NCBI GenBank assembly: GCA_012837935.1 | Contig: DUQG01000045.1 | Coordinates: forward strand, 1 to 64,000 | DNA: 64,000 bases | Source: Bacteroidales bacterium | GTDB lineage: Bacteria; Bacteroidota; Bacteroidia; Bacteroidales; Paludibacteraceae | Reading direction: 5' to 3' | Shown here: in pieces, positions 18,472-27,824 of the stretch | Layout: every line of letters begins with the position of its first letter | Position numbering within the stretch: position 1 is the stretch's first letter | Notes under the pieces: model-generated | What the model saw: only the letters and a program-made list of their open reading frames with translations | The model's database searches: none | What the model was told of the DNA's origin: nothing | Program-made: the position numbers and the translations under genes

Positions 18472-18538
18472 TTATCTGCAATCATTCCTAATTTCATTAT
18501 AAGCAACATTTACATCAATTAGGAATGATCGCAGATAA
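18472..18538 (+). promoter_or_regulatory. Long inverted repeat directly upstream of GH85 paralogue 2
   Basis: Arms of 22 bases (18472-18493 and 18517-18538; TTATCTGC ... TCATTCCTAATT with its complement) pair with a single mismatch around a 23-base loop. It sits just after a proper terminator and 25 bases before the GH85 ATG, so it is more likely a regulatory or 5' leader structure than a second terminator. A palindromic insertion (MITE remnant) is another possibility. Confidence 0.5.
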
Positions 18539-18563
18539 TTATTTTGTCTAATATTTAAAAATT

Positions 18564-21500
18564 ATGAAAAAAAACTTTGTCCTATTTGCGTTATTTTTTG
18601 TGACATTAGGTATATGGGCACAACGAACACCCACCCACCCACTAGACATTCAGCAAGGTTCAACCGATCTTTTCACAATCTTAGATACATGGGCGCCCGG
18701 TACGCCACCTCCCGGAACCGATGAATTTGATGATCAATTTTATATTTCACGTGTACGTCCTCTGAAACGTATTGATGAAGGTGACTATCAAGTGAATAGT
18801 GCGATTGATAAAAACAGGAAACTATTACTTTGGCTACCGATGGACGATCCATCTACTAAATGGAAAGCACTTCCGCGTTATTGCTTTGAAGGCGATAACT
18901 TTAGCATGTGGTCTTATGTGGATATTCATGGTAACTGGTCTGCGTCTTGGATGCGCTCATCTGCCGGTCTTGCCGATGTGGCACATAAAAATGGTGTGAA
19001 AATCGGTGTTGTAAATGGAATACCATGGCAAGCTTCAGTTGAAGCGACTTATTTTAATCCACATGGAAAAGTGTTCTGGAGAATGTTCCAAAAAAACTCT
19101 GATGGAACCTACAAATATACCGAAAAACTAGTAAAATTGATGAAGTATTATGGTATCGATGGATTAGGTGTAAATTCGGAGTTTAATACTACAGCCAGTT
19201 TTATGAACCAATTAATCGACTTTGTAAAAGATTGTAAGGCTAAAGCCAAAGCAATTGATTGGGAGTTTCAATGGCATTGGTATGATGGCACGGATGATGA
19301 AGGTTCTATCTCTTTTGATAGAGGCTTAGCTTCACACAATGACGGAATCTTTGGTAGTGGTGCCGCACCTGTAACAGATGCTATGTTTTTTAACTATAAC
19401 TGGTACGGTTGGACTCTTCAAAACTCTGAGGCGAATGCTAAAGCAATGGGACGTAGCAGCTATGATTTATATGCCGGATTTGATATTCAAGGAAGAGGAC
19501 TAAGAAATAGCTACTGGTCGAACCTAATCAATAGTAAAATTTCTATAGGTTTTTGGGGAGCTCACGCTCAAAGCTTAATTCACCAAAGTGCTACAGACGA
19601 TGGAGCCTCTGATATAGCTATTCAGAACGCTTATCTACAAAAACAAGAGTTAATTTTCTCAGGTGGAAATAGAAATCCGGCTCTAACACCCGATGTTCGC
19701 ACTGATGCGACATTATCAAATGCCGACTTAAAAACATTCCATGGATTAGCTTCATTGCTAACAGCGAAATCAACTCTTCAACATATTCCGTTCGTAACTC
19801 GCTTTAGCTTGGGTAATGGATTGTTTTTCAACAATGAAGGAAAAACTACATTTGATCACAAATGGCACAATATCAACACACAAGATTTCTTGCCAACTTG
19901 GCGCTGGTGGATTACAGACAGAAATGATAAAGTAACTCAAACAGGACTAAGCGAATTAATCAAAGCAGATTTTACCTTTGATGATGCATGGTTTGGCGGT
20001 TCATGTTTGAAAATCCACGGAAGCACAGATTTTTCACGTGTGAAACTTTTCAAAACGAAACTGAACATCCAACCGAACTATACTATTTCACTTACTTATA
20101 AATTACTGAAAGGTACCGACCCGAAAGCAAAATTATTCGTTGCTAAGCAAGGCGCATTGACAACTTATCTTGAAGTAGCACTTCCTGCAACTGCAGCTGA
20201 GGGTGAGTGGACTACTAAAACTTTTAACTTGTCAGAGCTGGGACTTGTAGCCGACGATGTAATCTCTATGATAGGACTTAGTTTTGAAAATACAGATGCT
20301 GAGTATGGAATTTTGTTAGGCGAGCTTGCTGTACGTAATCCGGCACAAACATTCGATGTAGTAAAACCGACTATCACTAAGCTGGATGTATTACGCAGAC
20401 GTTACAATCAAGTTGACTTCAAAGTTTTCTACAAAAGTAAAGATGAAAGCAACGGTGTAAAAACGTACAACGACGAAGTAGGAACTTGGTACTTTGAAAT
20501 TTTTATGGAACAAAAAGGTCAACCTGCACAGTTGCTTACAGCTACTACATCTTGGGCTGGATATGTGATTGATGGACCACTATTGCCTCATGAGTCTTCT
20601 GAAGTACGTGTAGGAGTACGCGCAGTTTCACCGGATGGAATTCAAAAATCAGCCATCGAATGGACTGAGTTCGTTGAAATGCCATATGATACTCCGCTAG
20701 ATAATGTAATCATTGATAAGCCTGTAGTAAAACCTAATGAGACTTTCACTGTTAAATACTTAGACGAACTACATGTGCCTGCTAAAAAATGGGAAATTAA
20801 AGACCCACTTACAGGCGAGGTTATTATAACAGCAGAGAATGCTACAGAAGTATCTACTTCAATAGACAAATTAGGACTATTTGATTTACATGTAACTGAT
20901 AATGCCGGAAAGTTAGTGATTACACGCGGTTTTGTACAAATAACACCGGAAGAAACAGGTGCTGTTCCTGCTATTCTTAGCTTCTCTTCGGATGTACAAG
21001 AAGCTGATGCAGGTCAAGTAGTAACATATACCTATACTTCTAAAGATGGTGAAGGTCGTGTGTCAAGAGCTGTAAAAGTAAAAGACCCTGAAATGCTTGC
21101 ATTACCCGCAGAGGTAGGCAGTAAGGCAAACTTTACACTTGCCTTCTGGTTCAAAGCTGACGAGTGGAGCCACGACAAATATGGAACAAATCTAATTAAT
21201 AAGCGTGACTTCAAAGCAAAATGGCCACACAATAACTGGGGTAATATCTGGGTACATATTTGGCCGGAAGGTGTTTATGATGGTGTGAATGCCAATATAG
21301 TTTCGCTTACTCAGTGGAACGAATCAAATCCGGGATACAATGGAAATATACACGAGAGTCCAAACCAAAACTGTATGGCAAATAACTTCTCTGTTCCTAC
21401 CAATGTATGGACACATATTGCTATTACTATTTCAGACAGTAAACAAGCGTTGTGGCTTAATGGAAAGAAAATAGCAGAAGAAAACATACAGTTTGGAGGA

Positions 21501-22325
21501 AACAACACGAGTGGAGGAGCCGGTGGTTCACCAATCAATGTATATATTGGTGGTTCTAACGTGTATCACGCTGGATTTGTAGGTGCTGTGGATGATGTTC
21601 AGTATTGGACAAAAGTTCTAGATCAAGCCGATGTCGAAGATGCAATGAAAGGCTACTATGGAAGAGCTATTCCGGATGGACTTGACGGATATTGGGATTT
21701 TGAAGATGCACCTGTTAGTAGTGGCACCGCATTTAAAAGTAAAGGTAAAAAAGGTAATTTGTATGCTGCTGTATCACAAATTGTAGATGGTGGCGGTGAA
21801 AATACAACGGGGGCAACACTTAAATATGTTCCGGCTGATAACTCTTTATTAGGTTATCCGGGTATTGAAGGTTCCTTGAATATTACAACTTCTGCTGAGT
21901 GGAAACTACCAAATGCACAATCTGTAGATAATAGTGTTGAAAAAGCACTTAAAGTAGTTTACAAAATCGGTGGAACATTTGATGCCGGACTTGATGTGGT
22001 AAATATGTGGGGAAAATCCTCTGTAAACAAAGTGGACTACATTGTAATTAACGGTGGAACAAGTGTAAAAACACAAGAAGCTGTAAAAATGGCTTTGTAT
22101 CCAAACCCATTTGTAGAGTCTGTAAATCTGAAATTCACAGAAGTTGGAAACTACACAGTTCGAGTGCTTAATCAAGCCGGACAAGTTGTGAAAAATAGCT
22201 CATTAGCAGTTAGAAATCCTTCTGAGATTATCAATGTTTCTATTGATGGTGCTCAAGGTAACTACATCCTTCAAATTATGAAAGATAATAAACTCTATAG
22301 AGCAGTTAAGTTGATTAAAGAATAA
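18564..22325 (+). CDS. GH85 endo-beta-N-acetylglucosaminidase with LamG-like and T9SS domains (paralogue 2)
   Basis: 1253 residues. Signal peptide ends LGIWAQ (residue 20). GH85 barrel about 25-460 with WSASWMRSSAGLADVAHKNG and the catalytic Asn-x-Glu at N204-S-E206 (DGLGVNSEF); a WYDGTDDEGSISFDRGL block and MFFNYNW follow, as in paralogue 3. Beta-sandwich and Fn3/PKD-like segments cover about 470-820. A LamG/concanavalin-like domain covers about 850-1060 (NFTLAFWFKADEW ... GFVGAVDDVQYWTKVLD). The T9SS sorting domain is at the C-terminus (MALYPNPFVESVNLKF ... KLIKE). Predicted to be a surface enzyme releasing N-glycans from glycoproteins. SusC starts about 310 bases downstream. Confidence 0.92.
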   Translation: MKKNFVLFALFFVTLGIWAQRTPTHPLDIQQGSTDLFTILDTWAPGTPPPGTDEFDDQFYISRVRPLKRIDEGDYQVNSAIDKNRKLLLWLPMDDPSTKWKALPRYCFEGDNFSMWSYVDIHGNWSASWMRSSAGLADVAHKNGVKIGVVNGIPWQASVEATYFNPHGKVFWRMFQKNSDGTYKYTEKLVKLMKYYGIDGLGVNSEFNTTASFMNQLIDFVKDCKAKAKAIDWEFQWHWYDGTDDEGSISFDRGLASHNDGIFGSGAAPVTDAMFFNYNWYGWTLQNSEANAKAMGRSSYDLYAGFDIQGRGLRNSYWSNLINSKISIGFWGAHAQSLIHQSATDDGASDIAIQNAYLQKQELIFSGGNRNPALTPDVRTDATLSNADLKTFHGLASLLTAKSTLQHIPFVTRFSLGNGLFFNNEGKTTFDHKWHNINTQDFLPTWRWWITDRNDKVTQTGLSELIKADFTFDDAWFGGSCLKIHGSTDFSRVKLFKTKLNIQPNYTISLTYKLLKGTDPKAKLFVAKQGALTTYLEVALPATAAEGEWTTKTFNLSELGLVADDVISMIGLSFENTDAEYGILLGELAVRNPAQTFDVVKPTITKLDVLRRRYNQVDFKVFYKSKDESNGVKTYNDEVGTWYFEIFMEQKGQPAQLLTATTSWAGYVIDGPLLPHESSEVRVGVRAVSPDGIQKSAIEWTEFVEMPYDTPLDNVIIDKPVVKPNETFTVKYLDELHVPAKKWEIKDPLTGEVIITAENATEVSTSIDKLGLFDLHVTDNAGKLVITRGFVQITPEETGAVPAILSFSSDVQEADAGQVVTYTYTSKDGEGRVSRAVKVKDPEMLALPAEVGSKANFTLAFWFKADEWSHDKYGTNLINKRDFKAKWPHNNWGNIWVHIWPEGVYDGVNANIVSLTQWNESNPGYNGNIHESPNQNCMANNFSVPTNVWTHIAITISDSKQALWLNGKKIAEENIQFGGNNTSGGAGGSPINVYIGGSNVYHAGFVGAVDDVQYWTKVLDQADVEDAMKGYYGRAIPDGLDGYWDFEDAPVSSGTAFKSKGKKGNLYAAVSQIVDGGGENTTGATLKYVPADNSLLGYPGIEGSLNITTSAEWKLPNAQSVDNSVEKALKVVYKIGGTFDAGLDVVNMWGKSSVNKVDYIVINGGTSVKTQEAVKMALYPNPFVESVNLKFTEVGNYTVRVLNQAGQVVKNSSLAVRNPSEIINVSIDGAQGNYILQIMKDNKLYRAVKLIKE

Positions 22326-22360
22326 ATAATGAGTTTTACTGTTTGATTTTTTCTATGAAA

Positions 22361-22385
22361 GAGAGTTGGGAAACCCCTAACTCTC
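22361..22385 (+). terminator. Hairpin after GH85 paralogue 2
   Basis: GAGAGTTGGG pairs with CCCCTAACTCTC around a short A-rich loop, with one bulged C. A T-rich stretch (CCATATTTTC) follows. The remaining bases to 22636 are A/T-rich with no gene; a weak TAATTTTG -7-like element at 22502-22509 could serve the SusC gene. Confidence 0.6.
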
Positions 22386-22636
22386 TTCCATATTTTCAGC
22401 TTATACTGTTTAATAACTACCAATGATGTTCAAAAAATACGAGATATTTCAAAAAAATCCTTTATTGGGTTAAAAATCCTGCATATTTAAAGAAAAAATA
22501 TTAATTTTGAAGAAATTTTTGAATCTTGTGCTGTTTTGAAATTGAACGCTAAAATATTGGTGGATAACAGAAAATAAATTTTAAATATTTTAGAAATAAA
22601 TAATAATTAATTTTTTACAAACAAATTTAAGTGTCT

Positions 22637-25600
22637 ATGAAATTCACGAAAATTTTGAAGAAAAAACTATCTGTTCTAACAAAAGGACGTTTTTTTCTAG
22701 CTATTTTTGTCCTTGCATTTGCTACAAGTGCAATGGCACAATCCGGTATTAAAATTTCCGGAGTGGTAACTGACAGTCAGAACGAACCGTTAATCGGAGC
22801 TTCTGTGAAAATTAAAGGAACAACTATCGGTCAGATTACTGACATTGATGGTAAGTTCGCATTTGAAGTTCCTAACCAAAACAGCGTTCTTCAAATCAGT
22901 TACGTAGGTATGCTTCCTCAAGAAATTACAGTAGGAACTACCCGAGTATTTAACATTGTAATGGAGGACGACAGTAAACAACTTGACGAAGTGGTGGTTA
23001 CTGCTATGGGTATTGAGCGTAAGGCTAAGTCATTGACCTATGCAACGCAAAAACTGGACAATTCCGAGTTGATGCGTGTGCAGGATCCAAACTTTATTAA
23101 CTCACTGCAAGGAAAAGCCGCAGGTATGAGCATTACGCCTAACGTAGGCGGTGCCGGAGGTTCTTCCAAAATCCTTCTTCGTGGTAACAAATCCATCCTT
23201 GGAAATAATACACCACTTATTGTTGTTGATGGTATCCCGATGAGCAATAGCGTAAGCGGACAGTATGGAGTAGGTGGTGGCGAAACTATGGGTTATGCAT
23301 TTGCTACCGAAGGTTCCGACGCTTTGGGGTCAATCAACCCCGATGACATCGAAGATATCAATATTCTGAAAGGTGCTAACGCTGCCGCTCTATATGGTAG
23401 TGCTGCTTCCAACGGTGTGTTGATGATTACTACCAAAAGGGGTAAAGAAGGAAAACTGAATGTAAAAGTATCTTCTAATGCCACTTTTGAGCGTCCATTA
23501 TTACTGCCTAAGTTCCAAAATGTGTATGGTGGAAATGTAAATTTGGCTACTAAACAGTTGACAGCAGATAGCTGGGGAAAACGTATGGATCAGTTTACAG
23601 ACGAAGAATTGAATGCAGGCGACTTCAAACTAAGAACAGAAGGTAGAAACGATGCGGAAGACTTCTTCAAAACAGGTTCTACTTTTAACAACTCTGTTTC
23701 TATCAGTAGTGGTTCTAAAAATGTGTTGACTTATTTCTCTTATGGAAATACCACTTCTCACGGTATGGTTGAGAATAATAAATATGGACGACACACTTTC
23801 AACTTCCGTCAAAACTACTCATTTATCAACAATAGATTAAAAGTGGATTTGGCAATGAATTATGTAAACCAAAACACCAAAAACCGTCCGGGTGGAGGAA
23901 CAACGCTTAACCCACTTTATCACCTATATCTCACTCCACGTAATGCTGATATGCAGTACTACAAAGAAAACCATATGATTGAGGAAGGTAAGTAGATGAC
24001 TAATCCGGGTTCTGTAAGTCGATTGGTAGATGCGGGAGATGGTACAATGAAGTGGAATTATGATCCGGTAGAACTAGAAGGTCCGATGCAAAATTGGCTT
24101 TATATGGCTGCCGATCAAAACAACCCTTATTGGTTGGTTCGTAACAACAATAGAACTAACTTAGAAGATAGAGCTTATGGTTATATTTCATCCAGCTTCC
24201 AAATTATAAAAAGCTTGAAAGCGCAAGCTCGCTTTAGTCTGGATAGATCCAGAAGCAAATACACCGATAGTCGTATGGCTACTACACAATATCCAACACA
24301 AATGATAGATAGGGGTATTTATAGTGAAGGTTCATCTTCTGTACATGAGTTTTACCTAGATGGAATGTTAAGCTACGATGATACTTTTGGTGATTTCTCA
24401 GTGTCTGCTTCCGGAGGTGCTACTGCTCATAGAGCTCAAGGAGAAGGCAATAGTATGTTTGAAATAGCTTCTCCATATGACTATACGTTAAGAAGAGTGC
24501 CTACAATAATCAACGAGTTTGACTATAGAACCGGTTCTGGAGGATCAAGAGATTATTGGAAAACTTCAGATTGGGACAAAGGTCTTTTCGTTACAGGACA
24601 ATTAGGTTGGAAAGAGTTAGTGTATTTGGAAGGAAGTTATCGTCACGACTGGTATCGTGCGTTTACACAGTTCCGTGCTAAAAAAATTCGAGATAACTAC
24701 GGTTACTTTTCATTCGGTGCCAATGCGTTGGTTCATGGCTTGGTAGAACTACCTGACTTTATTACGCACTTAAAAGTACGTACATCTTATTCAGAAGTGG
24801 GTAACTCGATTCCGAATATTCTTTATGTTCAACAGACGAAGAGTAGAACTACCGGTGCAGTTACTGCTTCTAACTTTGCTAGATATGAAGATCCGAAACC
24901 GGAAATGTTAAAATCTTTCGAAGCAGGATTTGATATTTCTTTCTTCAGAAATTCACTGAACTGGGATGTAACTTACTACAATACATCCATGAATAATAAC
25001 TATCTGGCAATAGGTACTCTTAGTGGGTTGACCAAAGCCGTTAATACAGGTGTTATTCGTAACCAAGGAATTGAAACAACGCTTTCCTACTCTTGGGCTA
25101 TTACCAAAGACCTTATCTGGAAAACAGGTGCAAACTTTGCCTATAACCATAACGTTATTGAGGACACTTACACAGAGAATGATAAAGCTTATCCGGTTGC
25201 TCAAAATATTGGGTTTGGTGGAAAATTCCAAATCAAATATATCAAAGGCGGTAAATACGGTGACTTGTATGCTACCGACTTTGCAAGAAATGAAGATGGA
25301 AGTATCCGCTTGTTATCTAACGGAAAACCGTTGTTGAGTTCAGATAAGTTTGGAACGTATGTGGGTAATATGAACTCACCTTATACCCTTGGCTGGAACA
25401 ACTCATTCTCTTACAAAAACTTCAATTTATATTTCTTGATTGATGGTCGTATTGGTGGTAAAACAGTATCCTTTACGGAAGCTTTCTTAGATAGATTGGG
25501 ACTTTCACAACGTACAGCCGATGCTCGTTTAGCAGCAGAAGCAGATCCAAGTTTAGTGTTTATTGATAAAGAGTTCAACAAAGAACTTCCGGGCATGAGA

Positions 25601-25918
25601 CTGGATGATGGACGCATTGTTCCGATTCAACAATGGTATGAAGGAATTGGTGGTGATATTAACGCTACTCAGTACGTATATGATGCAACCAACTTCCGTA
25701 TGCGTGAAGTGTCTTTTGGATATACCTTTAATAATGTATTTGGTGTAGGTCAAAACCTATCGCTTTCACTGGTAGGAAGAAACTTATTCTTTGTTTACAA
25801 CAAAGCACCGGTTGACCCGGACTCTTCACTATCCACACAGAACAGTTTAGGTAACTTTGATATTTTCAATATGCCGGCTGCTCGTTCAATCGGATTTTCG
25901 GCATCAATCACTTTCTAA
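22637..25918 (+). pseudogene. SusC-family TonB-dependent receptor interrupted by one in-frame UAG
   Basis: The reading frame from 22637 to 25918 encodes a full-length SusC-like receptor (about 1093 codons) except for a TAG at 23993-23995 (codon 453). Both sides are in the same frame and join without gap: NHMIEEGK - UAG - MTNPGSVSRL. N-terminal half: signal peptide ending AMAQ, carboxypeptidase-regulatory-like domain (ISGVVTDSQNEPLIGASV), TonB-box/SusC motif (QLDEVVVTAMGIERK), plug domain (LRGNKSILGNNTPLIVVDGIPM). C-terminal half: barrel ending RSIGFSASITF. If the codon is a true stop, the protein is cut inside the barrel and glycan uptake by this pair is lost. Read-through, a recent nonsense mutation (for example from CAG, AAG or TGG) or a sequence error are the alternatives. 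An intact SusD gene follows after 46 bases. Confidence 0.85.
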
Positions 25919-25964
25919 GAGAACCTAATTTTAATAGATATAAAAATCAAAAAATAAAATCAAT

Positions 25965-27734
25965 ATGAAAAAGAATTTTTTATATATACTAAGCCTAGTC
26001 ATCTTAAGCTTTGGACTAAGTTCCTGCTTGTTCGAAGATGACGTTGTAGGGACTGAGCTTATCTCAGGAAGCTTTGCAGGAACCAGTGAAGTGCATCTGG
26101 GTAACGCTGATAAAATAGACTTTATGATTGAAATTTCCGAAGAAGGCTTTAATGCAGCCTATGATTCATTAAGCAATATCTTTGGTCAGATACTTACAAC
26201 ACAATTTTCATTGCGTGGCGGTAAGCAAGGTCAATTTCCCGGGGAACATGCCTATCAGTATCAATATAGTTTGGTAACTGACAACTATGCAGGTTATTTT
26301 ACATTGCCACAAGACTTTGGTGGTCGTATGGTTTCCACCTATTACGATAGTCATGACTTTAATGGTGGACCGGGCGGTTCATTCTCTGAGGTGAAAAAGC
26401 CTTTAGTTCCACTATTGAACCATCCGCAGATTGACTCAATTCCGGAAATTAAGGCTATTGCATTATTATTGTACAATGCATCTGCACACGAAATGGCTGA
26501 TGCTTACGGTCCATTCCCTTATGCAGATTTCAAAGCAAATAAGCAATCTGCACCTTTCACTTACAATACGGTTGAAATGATTTACAAAACAATTGTTACG
26601 AATATCGACACAATTGTAGCTTGTTTGAAACACTTTGAAAACCGTCCTGATTGGTATAAAACCAAAGTGTATGATATCCTTATGTTCAATGACGTCTCGT
26701 CCAATATGATGACACAAGATATGAGCGAATGGGTAAAATATGCTAACTCATTGAAACTTCGCTTGGCAATGCACATTGTAAAAGTAGAGCCAGAAACAGC
26801 TCAAAAATGGGCTGAAGAAGCTGTGGCAAGTGGCGTAATTGAAATTCCGGAAGAAGAGTTCAAACTTGAACCAATGATGATCGGATTTGCACATCCATTG
26901 TATGTAATTTCAAATACTTGGAACGACACCCGTCTAAATGCATCTTTAGAAACTATTTTGAGATGCTTGAATCATGGCTACTTGGATTTTGTATTTGATA
27001 AAAACGGTTTTGATATTGTTAACTATCACGATAATACCAAATTCTTACCTGCTAAAACTCGTATAGTTGGTCTTAGGACAGGTATCCGAATGATGCCGGG
27101 ACAAGGATATGCGGTTAACTTCCGTGCTGCTTACTCTGTGATTAATAAGAATGTTCAATACAAGCCACTTCACTTGATGAAGCTTTCAGAAGTTCAATTC
27201 TTGCGTGCAGAAGGTGCATTGCGCGGATGGAACATGGGTGGCTCTGCAGAACACTTCTATAATTTAGGTGTAGAAAATGCATTTTACGGTGATCCATATG
27301 AGGCTAAGTACAAAGAAACTTTGAATGAGTATATGAGTTTGGAAACAGCTAAGCCTTACGAGTATATTGACCCATACAACGATTATTACAACATGACTAG
27401 TGAAGTGAAAATCGGTGTGAAATGGAACAACGCAGATGATAATGAAACGAAACTGGAAAAAATTATCACTCAAAAATACATTGCTAACTTCCCGAACTCT
27501 CACGAAGCATGGGTGGAATTGCGTCGTACCGGTTATCCGAAAATTTTCCCGGTTGTACACGATGATGGTGACGGTTCAATTGAACCCGGTGATATTATCA
27601 GACGTATTCCATTTACGGGTGATTCTGATCCTGCCACAAAAGCAGACATTGAAAGCTCAGGAATCGAAGCTTTGGGTGGTCCTGACGTACAAGGAACTCG
27701 TCTATGGTGGGATGTTAGAAAAGGAAACTTCTAA
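25965..27734 (+). CDS. SusD/RagB-family surface glycan-binding lipoprotein
   Basis: 589 residues. Lipoprotein signal peptide ends GLSSC (C21). The tetratricopeptide-like helical core typical of SusD is seen in IKAIALLLYNASAHEMADAYGPFPYADF (about 160-190) and in the C-terminal LMKLSEVQFLRAEGALRGW (about 405-425), plus the closing KYIANFPNSHEAWVELRRTGYP block. SusD proteins cap the SusC channel at the outer membrane and bind the glycan. Starts 46 bases after SusC on the same strand, as usual. It looks fully intact, which argues that the SusC interruption is either very recent or read through. Confidence 0.95.
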   Translation: MKKNFLYILSLVILSFGLSSCLFEDDVVGTELISGSFAGTSEVHLGNADKIDFMIEISEEGFNAAYDSLSNIFGQILTTQFSLRGGKQGQFPGEHAYQYQYSLVTDNYAGYFTLPQDFGGRMVSTYYDSHDFNGGPGGSFSEVKKPLVPLLNHPQIDSIPEIKAIALLLYNASAHEMADAYGPFPYADFKANKQSAPFTYNTVEMIYKTIVTNIDTIVACLKHFENRPDWYKTKVYDILMFNDVSSNMMTQDMSEWVKYANSLKLRLAMHIVKVEPETAQKWAEEAVASGVIEIPEEEFKLEPMMIGFAHPLYVISNTWNDTRLNASLETILRCLNHGYLDFVFDKNGFDIVNYHDNTKFLPAKTRIVGLRTGIRMMPGQGYAVNFRAAYSVINKNVQYKPLHLMKLSEVQFLRAEGALRGWNMGGSAEHFYNLGVENAFYGDPYEAKYKETLNEYMSLETAKPYEYIDPYNDYYNMTSEVKIGVKWNNADDNETKLEKIITQKYIANFPNSHEAWVELRRTGYPKIFPVVHDDGDGSIEPGDIIRRIPFTGDSDPATKADIESSGIEALGGPDVQGTRLWWDVRKGNF

Positions 27735-27756
27735 TTAATTTGAAAATAAAATTATC

Positions 27757-27800
27757 AAATCAATTACATCCAAACGCAAGTCCGGATGTAATTGATTTTT
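27757..27800 (+). terminator. Intrinsic terminator after SusD
   Basis: AAATCAATTACATCC pairs perfectly with GGATGTAATTGATTT (15 bp) around a 12-base loop, followed by TT. It ends 25 bases before the ATG of the third GH85 gene, so that gene is either separately transcribed or reached by read-through. Confidence 0.8.
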
Positions 27801-27824
27801 ATTAATCAACAGTATTTAATATTT

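Noticed and set aside
22502..22509. TAATTTTG as a firm SusC promoter
   Set aside because: It matches TAnnTTTG, but no -33 element is at the right distance and such matches are expected by chance in A/T-rich DNA; mentioned only as a weak candidate.
23995..25918. C-terminal SusC half as an independent gene
   Set aside because: It starts at an ATG directly after the UAG, lacks a signal peptide, plug domain and upstream signals, and is in frame with the first half.
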